Notes: generated from the letters alone by a model not told the origin. Counted from the stretch's first letter, positions 1 to 10,794 are shown. The stretch: DNA of 64,000 nt from Liriodendron chinense (GCA_003013855.2 ML058433.1:9237966-9301965); one strand, 5' to 3'. Numbers and translations are program-made.

Positions 1-359
1 ATCTGAACCATTCAAGGGCTAAATCATCAGGATCCAAACCATTGGAAAGCTTACCCAAGTCATGGAGCAGCAAGATCAAAGGTTCGATCATCAAAAGAAG
101 GGTCAGAATCCAAGATCTAATCATCAAGTGGGCCCACAAGGCCTAATCAAGCAATCTGAACCGTTCAAGTCATCATCCATGCAGTTAAGAAGTCTCATCT
201 TCCGCAAATCATTAAGGAACAAGTCAAAGGTCAAAACATCCAGACATCATCAAAGAATTTGAGACAAGTCAAAGATTGTATATTCATTCAAAAGAGCTTG
301 ATACAAAAGAAGACCAAAGCAAAAGTACAAGGCCATACAAAGCAGAATACCCAAGCAAG

Positions 360-1848
360 CTACAAGTCGCCAACATAGTCATCATCATCCCTCCTCTCGT
401 CCCGCTCCCGACGATAAAGATCCATCAAAGGAGCAGTCACCGATTCTCCAGCATACCTGCGACGACCCCCTGGAACATAAAGCGAAGGAAGCAGAGGCCC
501 CTGACCGTACAACAAATACCACTCATCATAGTCACGATCCGGGATCGTGAAGCGAAATCCGGGCTGGCCCACGAGAGCCTCAGTTCTCTCATCAGCTGGG
601 ATCCGAGCAGCTGGAGGAGGTGCAGAACAAGGGACCCGAGCCACCCCAGTGACTTGCTGAAGCAACCTCTCCCCCAGATACCACTGAAAAGATTCAGCGT
701 CGGAAAGCATGATACGGAGACATGAAGCATCGTATGCCTCCACACACTGGGGGGTATAATAGAGAGGGAAACTGGCATACGGCATCCGAGCGAGCTGCAG
801 CAAATGAGGTCACCACGATCAGTTACAGTACAGCACGAGGGGTAGGGAAAGCAAGATACTTACGTCCTCAACAGTCAACCCGTCTATGTCAGCACGCCAA
901 TTGTCCCCAAAAACTCGGGAGTTCCGCTGATGGTTTTGCTAGTGCCAGTACATGTGGCGATACAGAGAGGGCTCAATATTATCACGCATCCTCGGCGCGA
1001 GATGGGGAAAATGGTCATAAAAGCAGGTCTGGGCAAAAAGCACACCTAATGATTAGAGAAAGAAAGAAGGCGAAAGCCCTTCAAGAAAGGTGAAAGAAGA
1101 GATACCTCAACGATAGGCCAGAAACCTGCGAAGGACCGGCTATGCCGACAGGTCTTGTCTAGACCTTGGAAGATATGGGTCAAGATAGCCCCGTTCCAGT
1201 TATAAGTATGATGAAGATCCTCGACTAAACGAAGAAATTTAGGATCAACCCTCTCATTCGCATGGCAGAAAAGGAAGGACCCGAATGCATAAGTGATCAT
1301 GGCCCGTGCCTTGTGGAGGGCCTCTCGCTCGGTGGTGGGGATGACGGGGGCAAAAGTGTTGTAGAACCATCGCATCTTTACTTGATGGCCTCACCCTCAG
1401 GTGGGACATCACCGACGAGCCGTAGCCAATCAGTAGAAGTGAGGGGAGCCAGAGAACTGACTGGAGGAACAACTGTCCCATGAAATGGAAAGCCTACTTG
1501 CATATAAATGTCCAAGGAGGTTATTCCCCATTCACCACAAGGGAGCTGGAAGGTGTGGGTCTCATCCCGCCACCTCTCGCAAAGGGCCGCGAGCATCATG
1601 CGGTTAGCATCGTTATTACGGAAACGTAAGGTGAGGAGGCCAGCAAAAGGAGTACCATCCAGTACTCGTTCAAGCAAGGGCTGTGGATCCTTCACCCAGT
1701 TGTCCCAGCGATCCCTGGTACCTCGACCCTTGATAGCGGGAAGAGGTTGATGCTCCATAGCTAAGGAACACATGTGGTCCCCTCGACAAATGATGAAGGC
1801 AGGATCATCTTCATCAATCACTCGGCGACCTCTAGTACCATCCGCCAT
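360..1848 (-). pseudogene. Plant mobile domain (aminotransferase-like) protein, spliced, antisense within the Tat element
   Basis: Read on the minus strand, the translation matches the plant mobile domain family (PF10536-like): an N-terminal start MADGTRGRRVIDEDD, a W-rich core and a segment reading RWFYNTFAPVIPTTEREA. I infer three exons: 1848-1106, 1028-864 and 794-360. The introns are 77 nt (1105-1029) and 69 nt (863-795), each with GT donor, AG acceptor and phase 0. Donor contexts are GAG/GTATCT and GAC/GTAAGT; the second acceptor is TTGCTGCAG. Two lesions break it. One base appears to be missing near 1376-1381, and a TAG stop lies at 939-941 in exon 2. The domain's biochemical role is unknown; plant mobile domain proteins occur both in transposons and in host silencing and developmental genes. 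As an extra gene antisense to its retrotransposon it fits the Tat lineage. The stop at 360-362 closes the last exon. Confidence 0.75.
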
Positions 1849-4378
1849 TGAATCCTACAAGCTTGGCAAGGTAAGTCCCTATCCCTTACCTGTTAAAATC
1901 TAAATTATCATCCAGGAAATCCATGGGATTGGACTCGCATTCAAATGCAAGATCTAAAGTCCAACTCCATATGTCACCTAGGATATGTGTTGGGCCCATT
2001 GGAAAAAGCAAGGCCCATTTTAAAGAAGGTTGCATGGCATGCCTTGGGCAAGAAAAGTTCATCATCTAAGGACATATTCTGGACAACAGTGCCATGAGAT
2101 CAACAAAGGATAAGAATCCTACTTCACATGAGAAGCTCCTCTTCAAAGTCCATATGTGACCAAGGATTGATCCACTTTTATGCCAAGGCCATGATTCTCA
2201 CTTAAGATGTTTCATTCTTTTTACACATGTGCATGGACAAGTGGGGGATAGAAAGGAAGTGGGCCCCCAAGAGCAACCCAAATGCCTCATCTCAATGGAT
2301 TGGAGGGAGCACATAGCCCACTTGTAAAACATGAGGACCCATTCATGGGTTAACCATGGGCAACCCTATGTGCACCATCTTGATGAAAGTTTTGACCATG
2401 AGAGTACAACATGGCGGTCTACCCACAAACATATGAATCAAAGAAGCTAATGGTAAAAAAGTTAATGCACATAGCCCACATGAAGAACCAAGTTGAAAAT
2501 GCCCATGAAAGGGCAAGTTTGGGCAACTTATGTGCACCAATTTCTTTACCAAAAAGGGGGACCATTTGATCACAAGAGGGCATGGCTTGATGAGTCACCC
2601 AACCATCATGAAAATGGATAAGAATGGTGTACATAGCCCACTTGAAGATCAAAATCCAAAATGTCCCAAAGCATGGGACAAAATTGGGCAACTTATGGGT
2701 ATCATTCTTTCTCACAAATTGAAAGGAAAATCACTCATATTTGAGAATGATGGTGGATGACCCACCAAGCCCCCAAAGAAAAGTTCAAGGAACTATGGTT
2801 ATATGGATAGCTCACTTGAGGATCATCCATTTGAGGTTGATAACATTAAAGGGAAACTCTTGAGAACCACATTCCTACCACAAGGAAAAACCATTTGAAC
2901 TTACTGAGATTGTTGGAACAACTCACTCACGGGACTTGTAGATGATCAAGTAACTCAAGTCCTCCATCCATCAAAAGAAAAGGGCATGAAAGGAAAAAGC
3001 CTACATGGACAAAGTGTAGTGGTGCGCACATGGTCCAAAGAAATCCAAGCTCCAATGAAGGCCCAAAAGCTCATCCACATGAAAAACTCCAAGGAGCCCA
3101 CCACAATTTGTACAAGGATGTACATTATAATCAAGAAATGGTAGAAGGCTTGGGTCATTTGTCCATAAAGGCCCAACTAGAAAATCTAGCCCACTTGAGA
3201 TCCAAAATGAAGAATGGGCTAGTCATCTTGGTCCATACATATGTGAAGAAAGATGGGGTCACCTAAAGTGAGCCCCATGAGCCCAAAACTTGAGATGGGC
3301 CCTACCATGCCCATGGGCCCAAATCTTGAAAAGAAGATGGAAAAGAAAAAGAAAGCTCCAAAGGAAATGACAAGGGCAAGAAAGTAAGAGGGAGCCCAAA
3401 ATGAAGCATTGGGCCCATCAAATACACCAAGGGCCATGACTTCACTTTGAGCCCATTTGATACATATGAAAAAAGGCCCAACTCCCATGGAAAAGATAGA
3501 GTATTTTGCCATGCACACTTGATGACATGGCAAAATCACCGTACACATGAAGGGAGTGTGAAAAGAAGAAAAGGAAAAATGAAATGGAAAGCTTGCAATG
3601 TCCTTCTCCATGCACCACCTTTGGAAGAGACTTGAGATCTAGAAAATGGCCAAAAATACTTGGGCCCACCTTCACTCCTCTTGGAATAGCTACATGGAAA
3701 AAGAAAAGAGTCATGAGAAGGGACAATAAAGAAGAAAAAGGACAAGAAAGAGAAAGGGAGTGGTCCATACCTTTACCACTCACCAAAGAAGGACCACCTT
3801 GCTGACTTCTCTAAGGCCCACCACTTGAAAAGGGCAAAGAACCACCAAAAAAGAGAAAGGAAACTTGAAGAAAGAGAGAGTATGAGAGAGAGAAGAGAGA
3901 GATTGCACGTTGAAGGGGACAAGGGTGCCCCATGTTATATAGAAAAGGGGGGTGCACCCCTTTACCCAACCCACTGAAGAAACCGGAGGTCAGAGACCGT
4001 CCGGGCGGCCCATAGGAGGCCGTCCTACCCCCTACCTATATGAAACGACTTCTCCTCCCCTCTCCTTGGGAAGAACTCCTCCTTGGGAAGGGTAGTTGCA
4101 AGTGAATCTTGTACCTCCATGTAAGAATGAAGTGATGGAAGAGAATGGTGAGAAAAAGGAAAAGATCTCACCAAAATCTCACCATGAGAGAAATTGGTGA
4201 GAAAGTGGCTTGATGATGTGGAAAAGTTTCATGGAATTTTCAAGGAAAAGAAAGAAAAAGATTGACTTGGTCAAACAGTGATCTCAACCATCCAAGGGTA
4301 TGACCTGATGATCCGAACCATTCCAAGAAGAATTCCCGTAGTCTCCAACCTGGATTGCTGCTCTCTTATACATGTTTT
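1849..4378. other. Non-coding 3' region of the Tat element, purine-rich with degenerate repeats
   Basis: No convincing gene is present. The sequence is rich in GGCCCA and AAGAA-type words. A degenerate repeat of about 160 bp can be traced by the word ACATAGCCCA at 2311, 2469 and 2631. Short frames here are out of register with each other and match nothing I recognise. Near 3994-4026 a GC-rich block resembles the promoter-proximal part of the 3' LTR. Confidence 0.5.
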
Positions 4379-5460
4379 GGGTCCGAAGACCTTAAACTAC
4401 GTCGGGATCAAGATCCCGAGGGACTTTTTAATAAAAACCGGTAGCAGTCTGGATCGTCGAATCAAGATCCGCTGATACCGGATATTTTCCAAAAAAGAAC
4501 AAAAAATAGGTTTTCCCTGTCATGCACAGTTTCTGGTCCGAAGACCTTAAACTACGTCGGGATCAACGTCCCGAGAGATTTTTAATAAAAACCAGCATCG
4601 ATCCCAGCCGTTCAGGCCAAGATCTGATGATCTGGATCATTTCGAAAACAAAAAAAATGTGTTTGCCCCCTTTTGTATAGTTTCTGGTCCGAAGACCTTA
4701 AACTACATCGGGATCAATATCCCGAGAGATTTTCAATAAAAATCGGCATCGGTCTTCATTAAGGCCTGATGACTCCGAACAATTTCTAAAAAACAAAAAA
4801 AGTGTGATTTCCAGCATCGCTTGCACATCTTTATGGTCTGAAGACCTTAAACTACGTCGGGATCAAGATCCCGAGGGACTTTTTAATAAAAACCGGTAGC
4901 AGTCTGGATCGTCGAATCAAGATCCGCTGATACCGGACATTTTCCAAAAAACAAAAAATATATGCTCTGTTTGTTCAGTTTTGGGGTCCGAAGACCTTAA
5001 ACTACGTCGGGAACAAAATCCCGAGAGATTTTCAATAAAAACCATTGTTAATCTTGATTGTTCAAATTGAGATTCAACAGCTTGGATCATTTTAAAAAAA
5101 AAGAGCACAAAAAGAATGTATTTTCAGCATGTACAGATTTCGGTCCGAAGACCTTAAACTACACTGGGATTAATTTCTCGGGGGACCTTTCTCGCTTTCA
5201 ACTAAAAACCGGCATCGGCCTCGACCGTTGGGATCAAGGTCTGATAACCCGGATCATTTCCAAAAATACCAAAAAGATTTCAAGCTTTCCATAAAAACCA
5301 GCATCAACCTCGATTACCCGAGTCAAAATCTGGAACTTTTTTAATAAAAATACAAAAAAATATAAAAATAAAAATAAAAAATGATTCACCAAAAATTTCA
5401 AACTGCACAAATTCATCCCCAGCGGTCCGAAGACCTAAAACTACACTGGGATTAACTTCT
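4379..5460 (+). repeat. Tandem array, ~150 bp unit, about seven copies
   Basis: The phrase GGTCCGAAGACC recurs, once with a single change, at 4379, 4535, 4686, 4836, 4985 and 5142, and as GGTCCGAAGACCT at 5424, giving spacings of 149-157 bp. The 282 bp gap before the last copy fits two units, one of which has lost the phrase. Each unit continues with a TTAAACTACGTCGGGATC block, a CCCGAGAGATTTT block and an A-rich end. Copies differ by substitutions and small indels, so the array is not recent. Tandem repeats in the 3' untranslated region are a documented feature of Tat/Ogre elements and can seed satellites. Confidence 0.9.
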
Positions 5461-5999
5461 CGGGGGCTTTCTTTCCTAACCTGTTCCAGACATGGTTGAC
5501 ACTTGATCGTACGGGTGTCTGGAATCTTCTAAACAGGTAAGGGCTAAGGCGGGTAGAATTCCGCAATCCTGTTCGTGTTGAACGCACCGTGATAGACAAC
5601 CTTGATTTGGAAGTCGCTGTTGAATCTGACGGATGTTCCCTGTTCCTAAAACTCATGAAGGGGATTAAGGCTGTTGGGAGGTGGAGCGCACCCTCACGGA
5701 ATTGTGAGCAATGTAAGGCCCCAAACTGGATTGACTAAGGGAAATGTGAGGATGTGGCTCATTTTGTGGCCGAAGGAGTCCGTCGGACGATACGTGGTCT
5801 ATGTGCATTGCACATGAGGAACAGGCAACTTTATGGGTGTGTTGACTGAAAACCCTCAAAATCCCCTCATCCGAAGATGTAAAACTACGGCACTTAACTG
5901 TGTGAGACTCGTCTTGCTCGCTGACGTAAAATGGATCGGGTGCCTTACCAGCAGTAGAAGCTGGAAGTGGATGAAAATTCCATACTTTTTCCTGCATTT
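5461..5999. other. Unannotated Tat 3' region
   Basis: No gene, repeat or RNA could be supported here. It is ordinary-composition sequence between the 150 bp array and the AT-rich array. Confidence 0.5.
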
Positions 6000-6312
6000 C
6001 AGAAAAATCACAAAATACAAAAACATTGCAAAATCACCTCTTCAAAAATCACAAAAATATTTTCCTTGCTTTCAAATCAAATATTTCAAAAAATCACAAA
6101 AATATTTCCCTTGCTTTCAAATCAAATATTTCGAAAAATCACAAAATATTTCCCTTACTTTCGAACAAAATGTTATAAAAAATCACAAAAATATTTCTCT
6201 CGCTTTCAAAGAAAATACTTCGAAAAATACAAAAATATTTTCTTTGCTTTCAAGCCAAATATCCTCAAAATCACAAAAAATATTTCCTTTGTTTTCAATA
6301 ACCAATCTCTAT
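6000..6312. repeat. AT-rich tandem array, ~44-46 bp unit, six copies
   Basis: The word AAAATCACAAAAATAT, or close variants, recurs near 6044, 6090, 6134, 6179, 6222 and 6268, each followed by TTTC, a CTTGCTTTCAA-like block and a short AT stretch. Frames running through it encode a repetitive lysine/phenylalanine-rich peptide. That is an artefact of the repeat and not evidence of a protein. Confidence 0.8.
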
Positions 6313-7734
6313 CTTGACCACTCAGGTAAGGATTCGGACCACATATTTACAAAAATCACAAAAAAATTGTCAGTATCTCCAGCACTACACTTCAGGAGTC
6401 TTGAACTCCGCTCACTTCACAGTATGGGATGACGGATCCAATCGCCCGCAAATTGGAATCTTGACCAAAACTGGCGACCAAGCACCATCTCAATCACATT
6501 TATGCCCAGAAGAACATCTTGAAGTCAGATAACATCCTCGTACATTCTCATTAAGCAAAGAAACAGCATCTTGGGACGATGGACCTGATCAATCACGGGT
6601 CGGGATCTTGACCAACCCGCTGACCAAACATCCGCATTAAAAGGAAAATCCCCAGGGAGCACAACCCTGCAAGCAATAAGCTCCAAGTTCTCTGCATCAC
6701 CAGCAAAAGCAAAATCGTCAAACTGAAAGAGAATGAGCCAAAGCCATGCATTCATCATGCATCTCCATGCATCAGCATCCATTGCATCAATCATCACGTT
6801 TACCTGCTTTCAAAATAAAAGTTGGTTAGCCAAAGACCCCACAGGCATCCCTAGTGGAGGCACGTGCAGACCAAATTTCCATTTCAAAAAGACAAAAAAA
6901 TATTCCTATTTGCAAATAAAAACCCCACGGAGTATCACTCCCCATAGTGGGTATCTTTTCAAAAACTCAAAAAATATTTTTCTAGTAGAGCGTTCTACCT
7001 CCAACACGCCAGGAGATCTTCCATATCTCTGGGTAGGAGCCGACGTAAAAATCAAATAAGATCCGATGTCTCGAGGTTTCCCCGGAGACCATCGGATCCA
7101 ATGCACTCAAAGTACGGTCGAACTGAACTCCAGTGTCAGTGCGGTCGTACCACATGCCAAGATACGAAAAGATGAAAAGTCAAAAGGCTCGGTCAAAGAA
7201 ACCATTTGAACAGGTGGAAACGATGAACTGTAACCCAAGTATTAAAATCAGCAGATTGGGTGGAAAGAGTTCACCCGCACATACCTAGGCGTGGATGCCT
7301 GAAGTACCTTGACTGAGTCCAAGTCGGCGTAGTAGAATCCCGTAAGACTATCGGACGCAGGGCGTCTAACCACTTTGACAGTCAAGCGAAACAAGTACTC
7401 CTGGAGTGATCTGGGAGAACATCGAACATACAATCAATCACAGGGTCAGTAACCTCGTAAGACTGGCGACGTAGAGGCTCTGCTGTACCTTTCCGATGTT
7501 AATACCGATCGGGAATGGAAGGGTTGCGATTGGGTACCCAGGTTGCAGCAAACTGCAGGGACAATCGCAACGTTTTCTCCAAACTCCCGCGGTATGTGCG
7601 AGTGATCGATCTCCAAATGATCAACCGGCACAGATGCGAAGGCAAGCAAAGATTTCAGAACATGATCCATGAATGACCGGGTCAGAAGTGGGGTGTCCAC
7701 TCGCTTTGGCATTCGGTTGCACGCAACCTCTGCC
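6313..7734. other. Unannotated Tat 3' region before the polypurine tract
   Basis: No gene is seen. Short open frames on both strands lack recognisable motifs or codon bias. The stretch belongs to the retroelement's non-coding 3' region by position. Confidence 0.45.
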
Positions 7735-7747
7735 AAAGAGGGGCATC
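7735..7747 (+). promoter_or_regulatory. Polypurine tract of the Tat element
   Basis: AAAGAGGGGCATC lies immediately before the LTR start TGTAGACACC. This arrangement primes plus-strand DNA synthesis in LTR retroelements and fixes the left edge of the 3' LTR. Confidence 0.8.
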
Positions 7748-7965
7748 TGTAGACACCCCACCTTCGGCTACACTGTTGGTAGAGATAGCTGGTTGAATGG
7801 AGGACCATACCCCCAAATCCCAAGTCCAAACTCAGCCAAACTCGCCCTTGTAAGCCCCATTCCATAGCCCAGTTCAAGCCTGAACCCAGTCAACCCAGTC
7901 CTAAACATCAGCCTGAAAAACCCCCCATAAGAAAAGCCAATAAAAAATCCTAAGAAAGTCAAACT

Positions 7966-8115
7966 CACTGAGTCAACCCACTAAGTCAACCCGCTGAGTT
8001 AACCCGCTGAGTCAACTCGTCGAGTCGAAACACCAAGTCAACCCGAGTCAACCCGCTGAGTCAAACCACCGAGTCGACCCGCTGAGTCAACTCACTAAGT
8101 CGACCCAACAAGTCA
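7966..8115 (+). promoter_or_regulatory. Array of TGAGTCA (GCN4/AP-1-like) sites in the LTR U3
   Basis: Exact TGAGTCA occurs at 7969, 8008, 8057 and 8083, with variants TAAGTCA, TGAGTTA and CGAGTCA between them. They sit in a degenerate CCGCTGAGTCAAC-type repeat of roughly 15 bp. TGAGTCA is the core bound by bZIP factors of the GCN4/Opaque2 type. The array is 115-260 bp upstream of the LTR TATA box, where an enhancer would be expected. Function is inferred. Confidence 0.6.
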
Positions 8116-8228
8116 AACAGCAGCCCCGAGGGAGCGACCGTACCTCGCTGGAAATCGAGGAACGGCCGTACGGGCGGTCCATAGCAGGCCGCCCAAAAAT
8201 ATTTACGCGAAATGCCACTGCCCGCTGC

Positions 8229-8236
8229 TATAAATA
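8229..8236 (+). promoter_or_regulatory. TATA box of the Tat LTR
   Basis: TATAAATA in a GC-rich setting, followed by a C-rich stretch; it probably sets transcription start about 30 bp downstream. Confidence 0.6.
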
Positions 8237-8543
8237 CCCCCCTCCCCTTCTCATTTCAGCATCCCTTCGAGTCCATTCAGTCCGAGAGCTCTGAGTCCAC
8301 CTCTCGACCCTTTTAGCCCATTTTTCCACCAAGGAGAGCCCGAGTGAGGAGAGCCTAGCCCTGGTCCAGCCCAGCCTGCCCACTGGTCCAAGCCTCCCAA
8401 GCCATCCAAGTCTTGATCCAGCCACTCGAAGCCAACCCTTGTGACACCTCCGTCCATCCAGCTACTCTTTTTTCAGCATCATCTCATTTGCATCTAGCAT
8501 AAGTGCAACATTTACTTTTCTTCTAACCCCCCTGCTTCATTGC

Positions 8544-8825
8544 AAGCACCTTGATTCTTCAAGCACACTGCATATGTCTTAAATTAAGCACCTGTCAGTT
8601 CGAGCGTATGCTCTGGGCTTGCCCGTTGTTGGAACCTGCCCATCAGAAACTCTTACTGTTCAGACCTGCATTCATGTTTCACTATAAAGCACCTTGATTA
8701 TTCAAGCACACTGCATACGTCTTAAATTAAGCACCTGTCAGTTCGAGCGTATGCCCTGGGCTTGCCCGTTGTTGGAACCTGCCCATCAGAAACTCTTACT
8801 GTTCAGCCCCGCATTCATGCATCAT
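8544..8825 (+). repeat. 143 bp tandem duplication inside the Tat LTR
   Basis: Two copies begin with AAGCACCTTGATT at 8544 and 8687 and run in register through the GAGCGTATG and GCCCGTTGTTGGAACC blocks. The copies are nearly identical, so this duplication is younger than most repeats in the element or is kept similar by exchange. Confidence 0.9.
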
Positions 8826-9192
8826 GTCATCTATGAGAATGTACGAGGATTAAAACCGACTTTCAAGTATTAGTTCGATTATGTGAAGTAGAGACCGTAC
8901 TTCGGTACGGGCAGTGTGTGGGGTACTTAACCTCTTCCCACCCTGTAACCGTGATCCCTTACCTTGAATCTCTGGCCGTAGATCAAAAGGAGTCATTTTA
9001 GAGAAAGGAATCTTCGGATCCCCTTCTCTAACGTTTCTACGGGGTCTAGCCGACTGTAGATTCGAAGTAATTGGCTAGTGGCGACTCTGGTCTTATATAA
9101 ACTCACTTAAACACATCCGGCTTAACACGACAACCAAACAAAGCCCTCGAGAACGGGGCAAGCTAGTGGCACAAACGGCGATTTCGCACTCA

Positions 9193-10305
9193 CGCATCCT
9201 CCTCTCCTTCTTTTCCCGAAAGGGGAAGGGGCGAGAACGTCGGGTGGGAGCACGGAAACGGCGAGGGTCCACAGGTTCGGAGGAAGCTTCTAGGTTCCGG
9301 TTCCGTATTCACAAAGAAACAACTACGGGAAGCTCGGATCTCTCTACACACCGGTCCCTTACGCATGAGGACCGTCCATAGTGAAGGGAGGGTCCACAAG
9401 AAGGTTTGGGTGAAGTATGAACGGCCCATGCAAGGTGGAGGTCCGGATCTTTATGATTCTTTGATTTGGACAGTGGTTAGGAGCAGCCTGTACAAGTGAC
9501 GGTTGACGAAGATTTTCAAGGGGACTAGGTTTTGCTCGGCCACAAGTTGAATGGACGGAGTGGATTCGGCCGTGGGGTCCACTGGAGGACCAGTGTGGAA
9601 GCCTCAAACGGACAGTGTCGTCCGCTTGTTACAGAGAATCGTGAAGAAGAAGATGTCTTCTTTTAAAAAATAAAGGTTCTTGTATTGTGCAATGCATGTA
9701 CACGGCCATTTATGGCTGCCCTCACAAGCGGGGTCCACTCCAAGTGGATCGGGATTCTTTGATCCGTCCAACATGTCGAAATCATCATTTTAACCATTGA
9801 AAATAAAATTGAGACAGATCCGAGTTAAGGTGGGCCACTTATGATCAAATTTCTGATTAGGGCATTTGCACAATGATCGGGGATCTGATTTTCGACGTGT
9901 ACGGTTAATTTGTGTTAAATAGGCCATACACTAAGTTTAGGGTCAAAATGATTGTGGGAAATGGGTTATTTAAATGGTGAGGTTTTAATAGTGGCATAAA
10001 AAAATATGAAAAAAATACGGGAAAAATACGGTAAAATACGGGGTGTTACATCCTCTACTGCTCGTTCTTCCCACTCCCACCCTTTCACCTCTGCCCATTA
10101 AACCGACTAAGATTCTGACTATCCTTTGCTCGTAGTCATCCTTCAGTCCTTCCGGACGTCTGGCCATCCCTTTGCTCATCAGCCATGCTCGCAGCTCGTT
10201 GCTCGCTCATCGATTCCACCATTCAAGTGCTTATTCTCCTCGCTGCTCGTTCTTCAGTCCTTCCAGATGTTCGATCATCACTCTGCTCGCCACTCGTCAG
10301 TCTTG
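9193..10305. other. Spacer between two LTR retroelements; possible minus-strand LTR terminus at 10049
   Basis: No gene is supported. At 10000-10049 the sequence ends in GGGGTGTTACA, which read on the minus strand is TGTAACACCCC followed by CGTATTTT, a start typical of some Ty3/gypsy LTRs. From about 10056 to 10305 the sequence is a degenerate repeat of CTGCTCG and CTTCAGTCCTTCC phrases, and the Athila element inserted into it. Confidence 0.4.
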
Positions 10306-10310
10306 CTCAC
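10306..10310. repeat. Target site duplication, left copy (CTCAC)
   Basis: CTCAC directly precedes the left LTR and is repeated directly after the right LTR at 20621-20625. A 5 bp duplication is the usual integrase footprint of LTR retrotransposons. Confidence 0.95.
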
Positions 10311-10549
10311 TGTTGAGCTCCTAATTGTGTATATTCTAACCCCAATTCATCACTCATTGTGCATGGTTTGCATGGTTTATAGATAAACCTAATGCTTGTT
10401 TTGTGACTACAGGATTGAGAGTGAACTCCACCCATTTGAAGTTGAAAAGAACATGTTTAGGACCTTGGATGAAGACCCAAAGGAGGACCGAGGCTTTGAA
10501 GGAAGAAAGCAGATGAAAGAAAGGAAGAAAATAAGAAGAAAATGAAGCT

Positions 10550-10794
10550 GACCGGTCGTGACCGGTCGGCCAAGGAAGCCTGACCGGTCAGTGACCGGTC
10601 AGCCATGCATGTTTGGGCACTACTGAAGAGGACCGACCGGTCATTGTTGCTGGAGAATTGCTGAAGGCGTCCGACCGGTCATGACCGGTCGGACATGCTT
10701 GCTGGACCAAGGATGAATAGGCCCGACCGGTCATGACCGGTCGGAGATGCTTGCTGGAGTGTTTTCACTTGAGGCCGACCGGTCTTGACCGGTC
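10550..10794. promoter_or_regulatory. Array of GACCGGTC palindromes in the U3 of the 5' LTR
   Basis: Eleven GACCGGTC octamers, each its own reverse complement, are grouped in six modules. Two modules are perfect inverted repeats of 12 bp arms with a 2 bp spacer: arms GTCCGACCGGTC at 10669-10680/10683-10694 and GGCCGACCGGTC at 10773-10784/10787-10798. Several modules contain the core RCCGAC (as GCCGAC or ACCGAC), the DRE/CRT site bound by CBF/DREB factors. The array ends about 108 bp upstream of the TATA box, which suggests an enhancer, but no binding evidence exists here. Confidence 0.75.

Larger units (their letters stand above)
1..9192 (+). mobile_element. Ty3/gypsy Tat-type LTR retrotransposon, 3' part, truncated by window edge
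   Basis: The block ends in a polypurine tract followed by an LTR opening with TGTAGACACC, a start I know from plant Tat/Ogre elements. Upstream lie a long non-coding 3' region with tandem repeats and an antisense extra gene, both known features of this lineage. Gag-pol is not seen and would lie to the left of the window. Lineage assignment rests on the LTR terminus, polypurine tract and antisense plant mobile domain gene, because no pol domain is visible here. The right boundary at about 9192 is inferred from a CA dinucleotide after a conserved-looking LTR tail and could be off by tens of bases. Confidence 0.7.
7748..9192 (+). repeat. 3' LTR of the Tat element
   Basis: It starts with TGTAGACACCCC directly after the polypurine tract and ends near ATTTCGCACTCA, giving about 1445 bp. 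It contains an upstream array of TGAGTCA words, a TATA box at 8229, a two-copy 143 bp tandem repeat at 8544-8825, and a conserved-looking tail with a TGGCGACTCTGG word at 9079. The 5' LTR is outside the window, so the right end cannot be confirmed by comparison. Confidence 0.7.

Noticed and set aside
2343..3974. Several 60-130 codon frames on both strands in the purine-rich region
   Set aside because: They overlap in all phases, encode low-complexity sequence and lack motifs; the region is the non-coding 3' part of a retroelement.
5833..6432. 199-codon frame rich in Lys, Phe and Ser repeats
   Set aside because: It runs through the ~45 bp AT-rich tandem array; the repeat protein is a by-product of the DNA repeat.
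9079..9090. TGGCGACTCTGG as the primer binding site of the Tat element
   Set aside because: The LTR-like tail continues for about 100 bases after it and this is the 3' LTR side, so I treat it as an internal LTR word and not a primer site.
10550..10794. Regularly spaced palindromes suggesting a CRISPR-like array
   Set aside because: Spacers are not uniform or unique, the array lies in both LTRs of a plant retrotransposon, and there are no cas genes.
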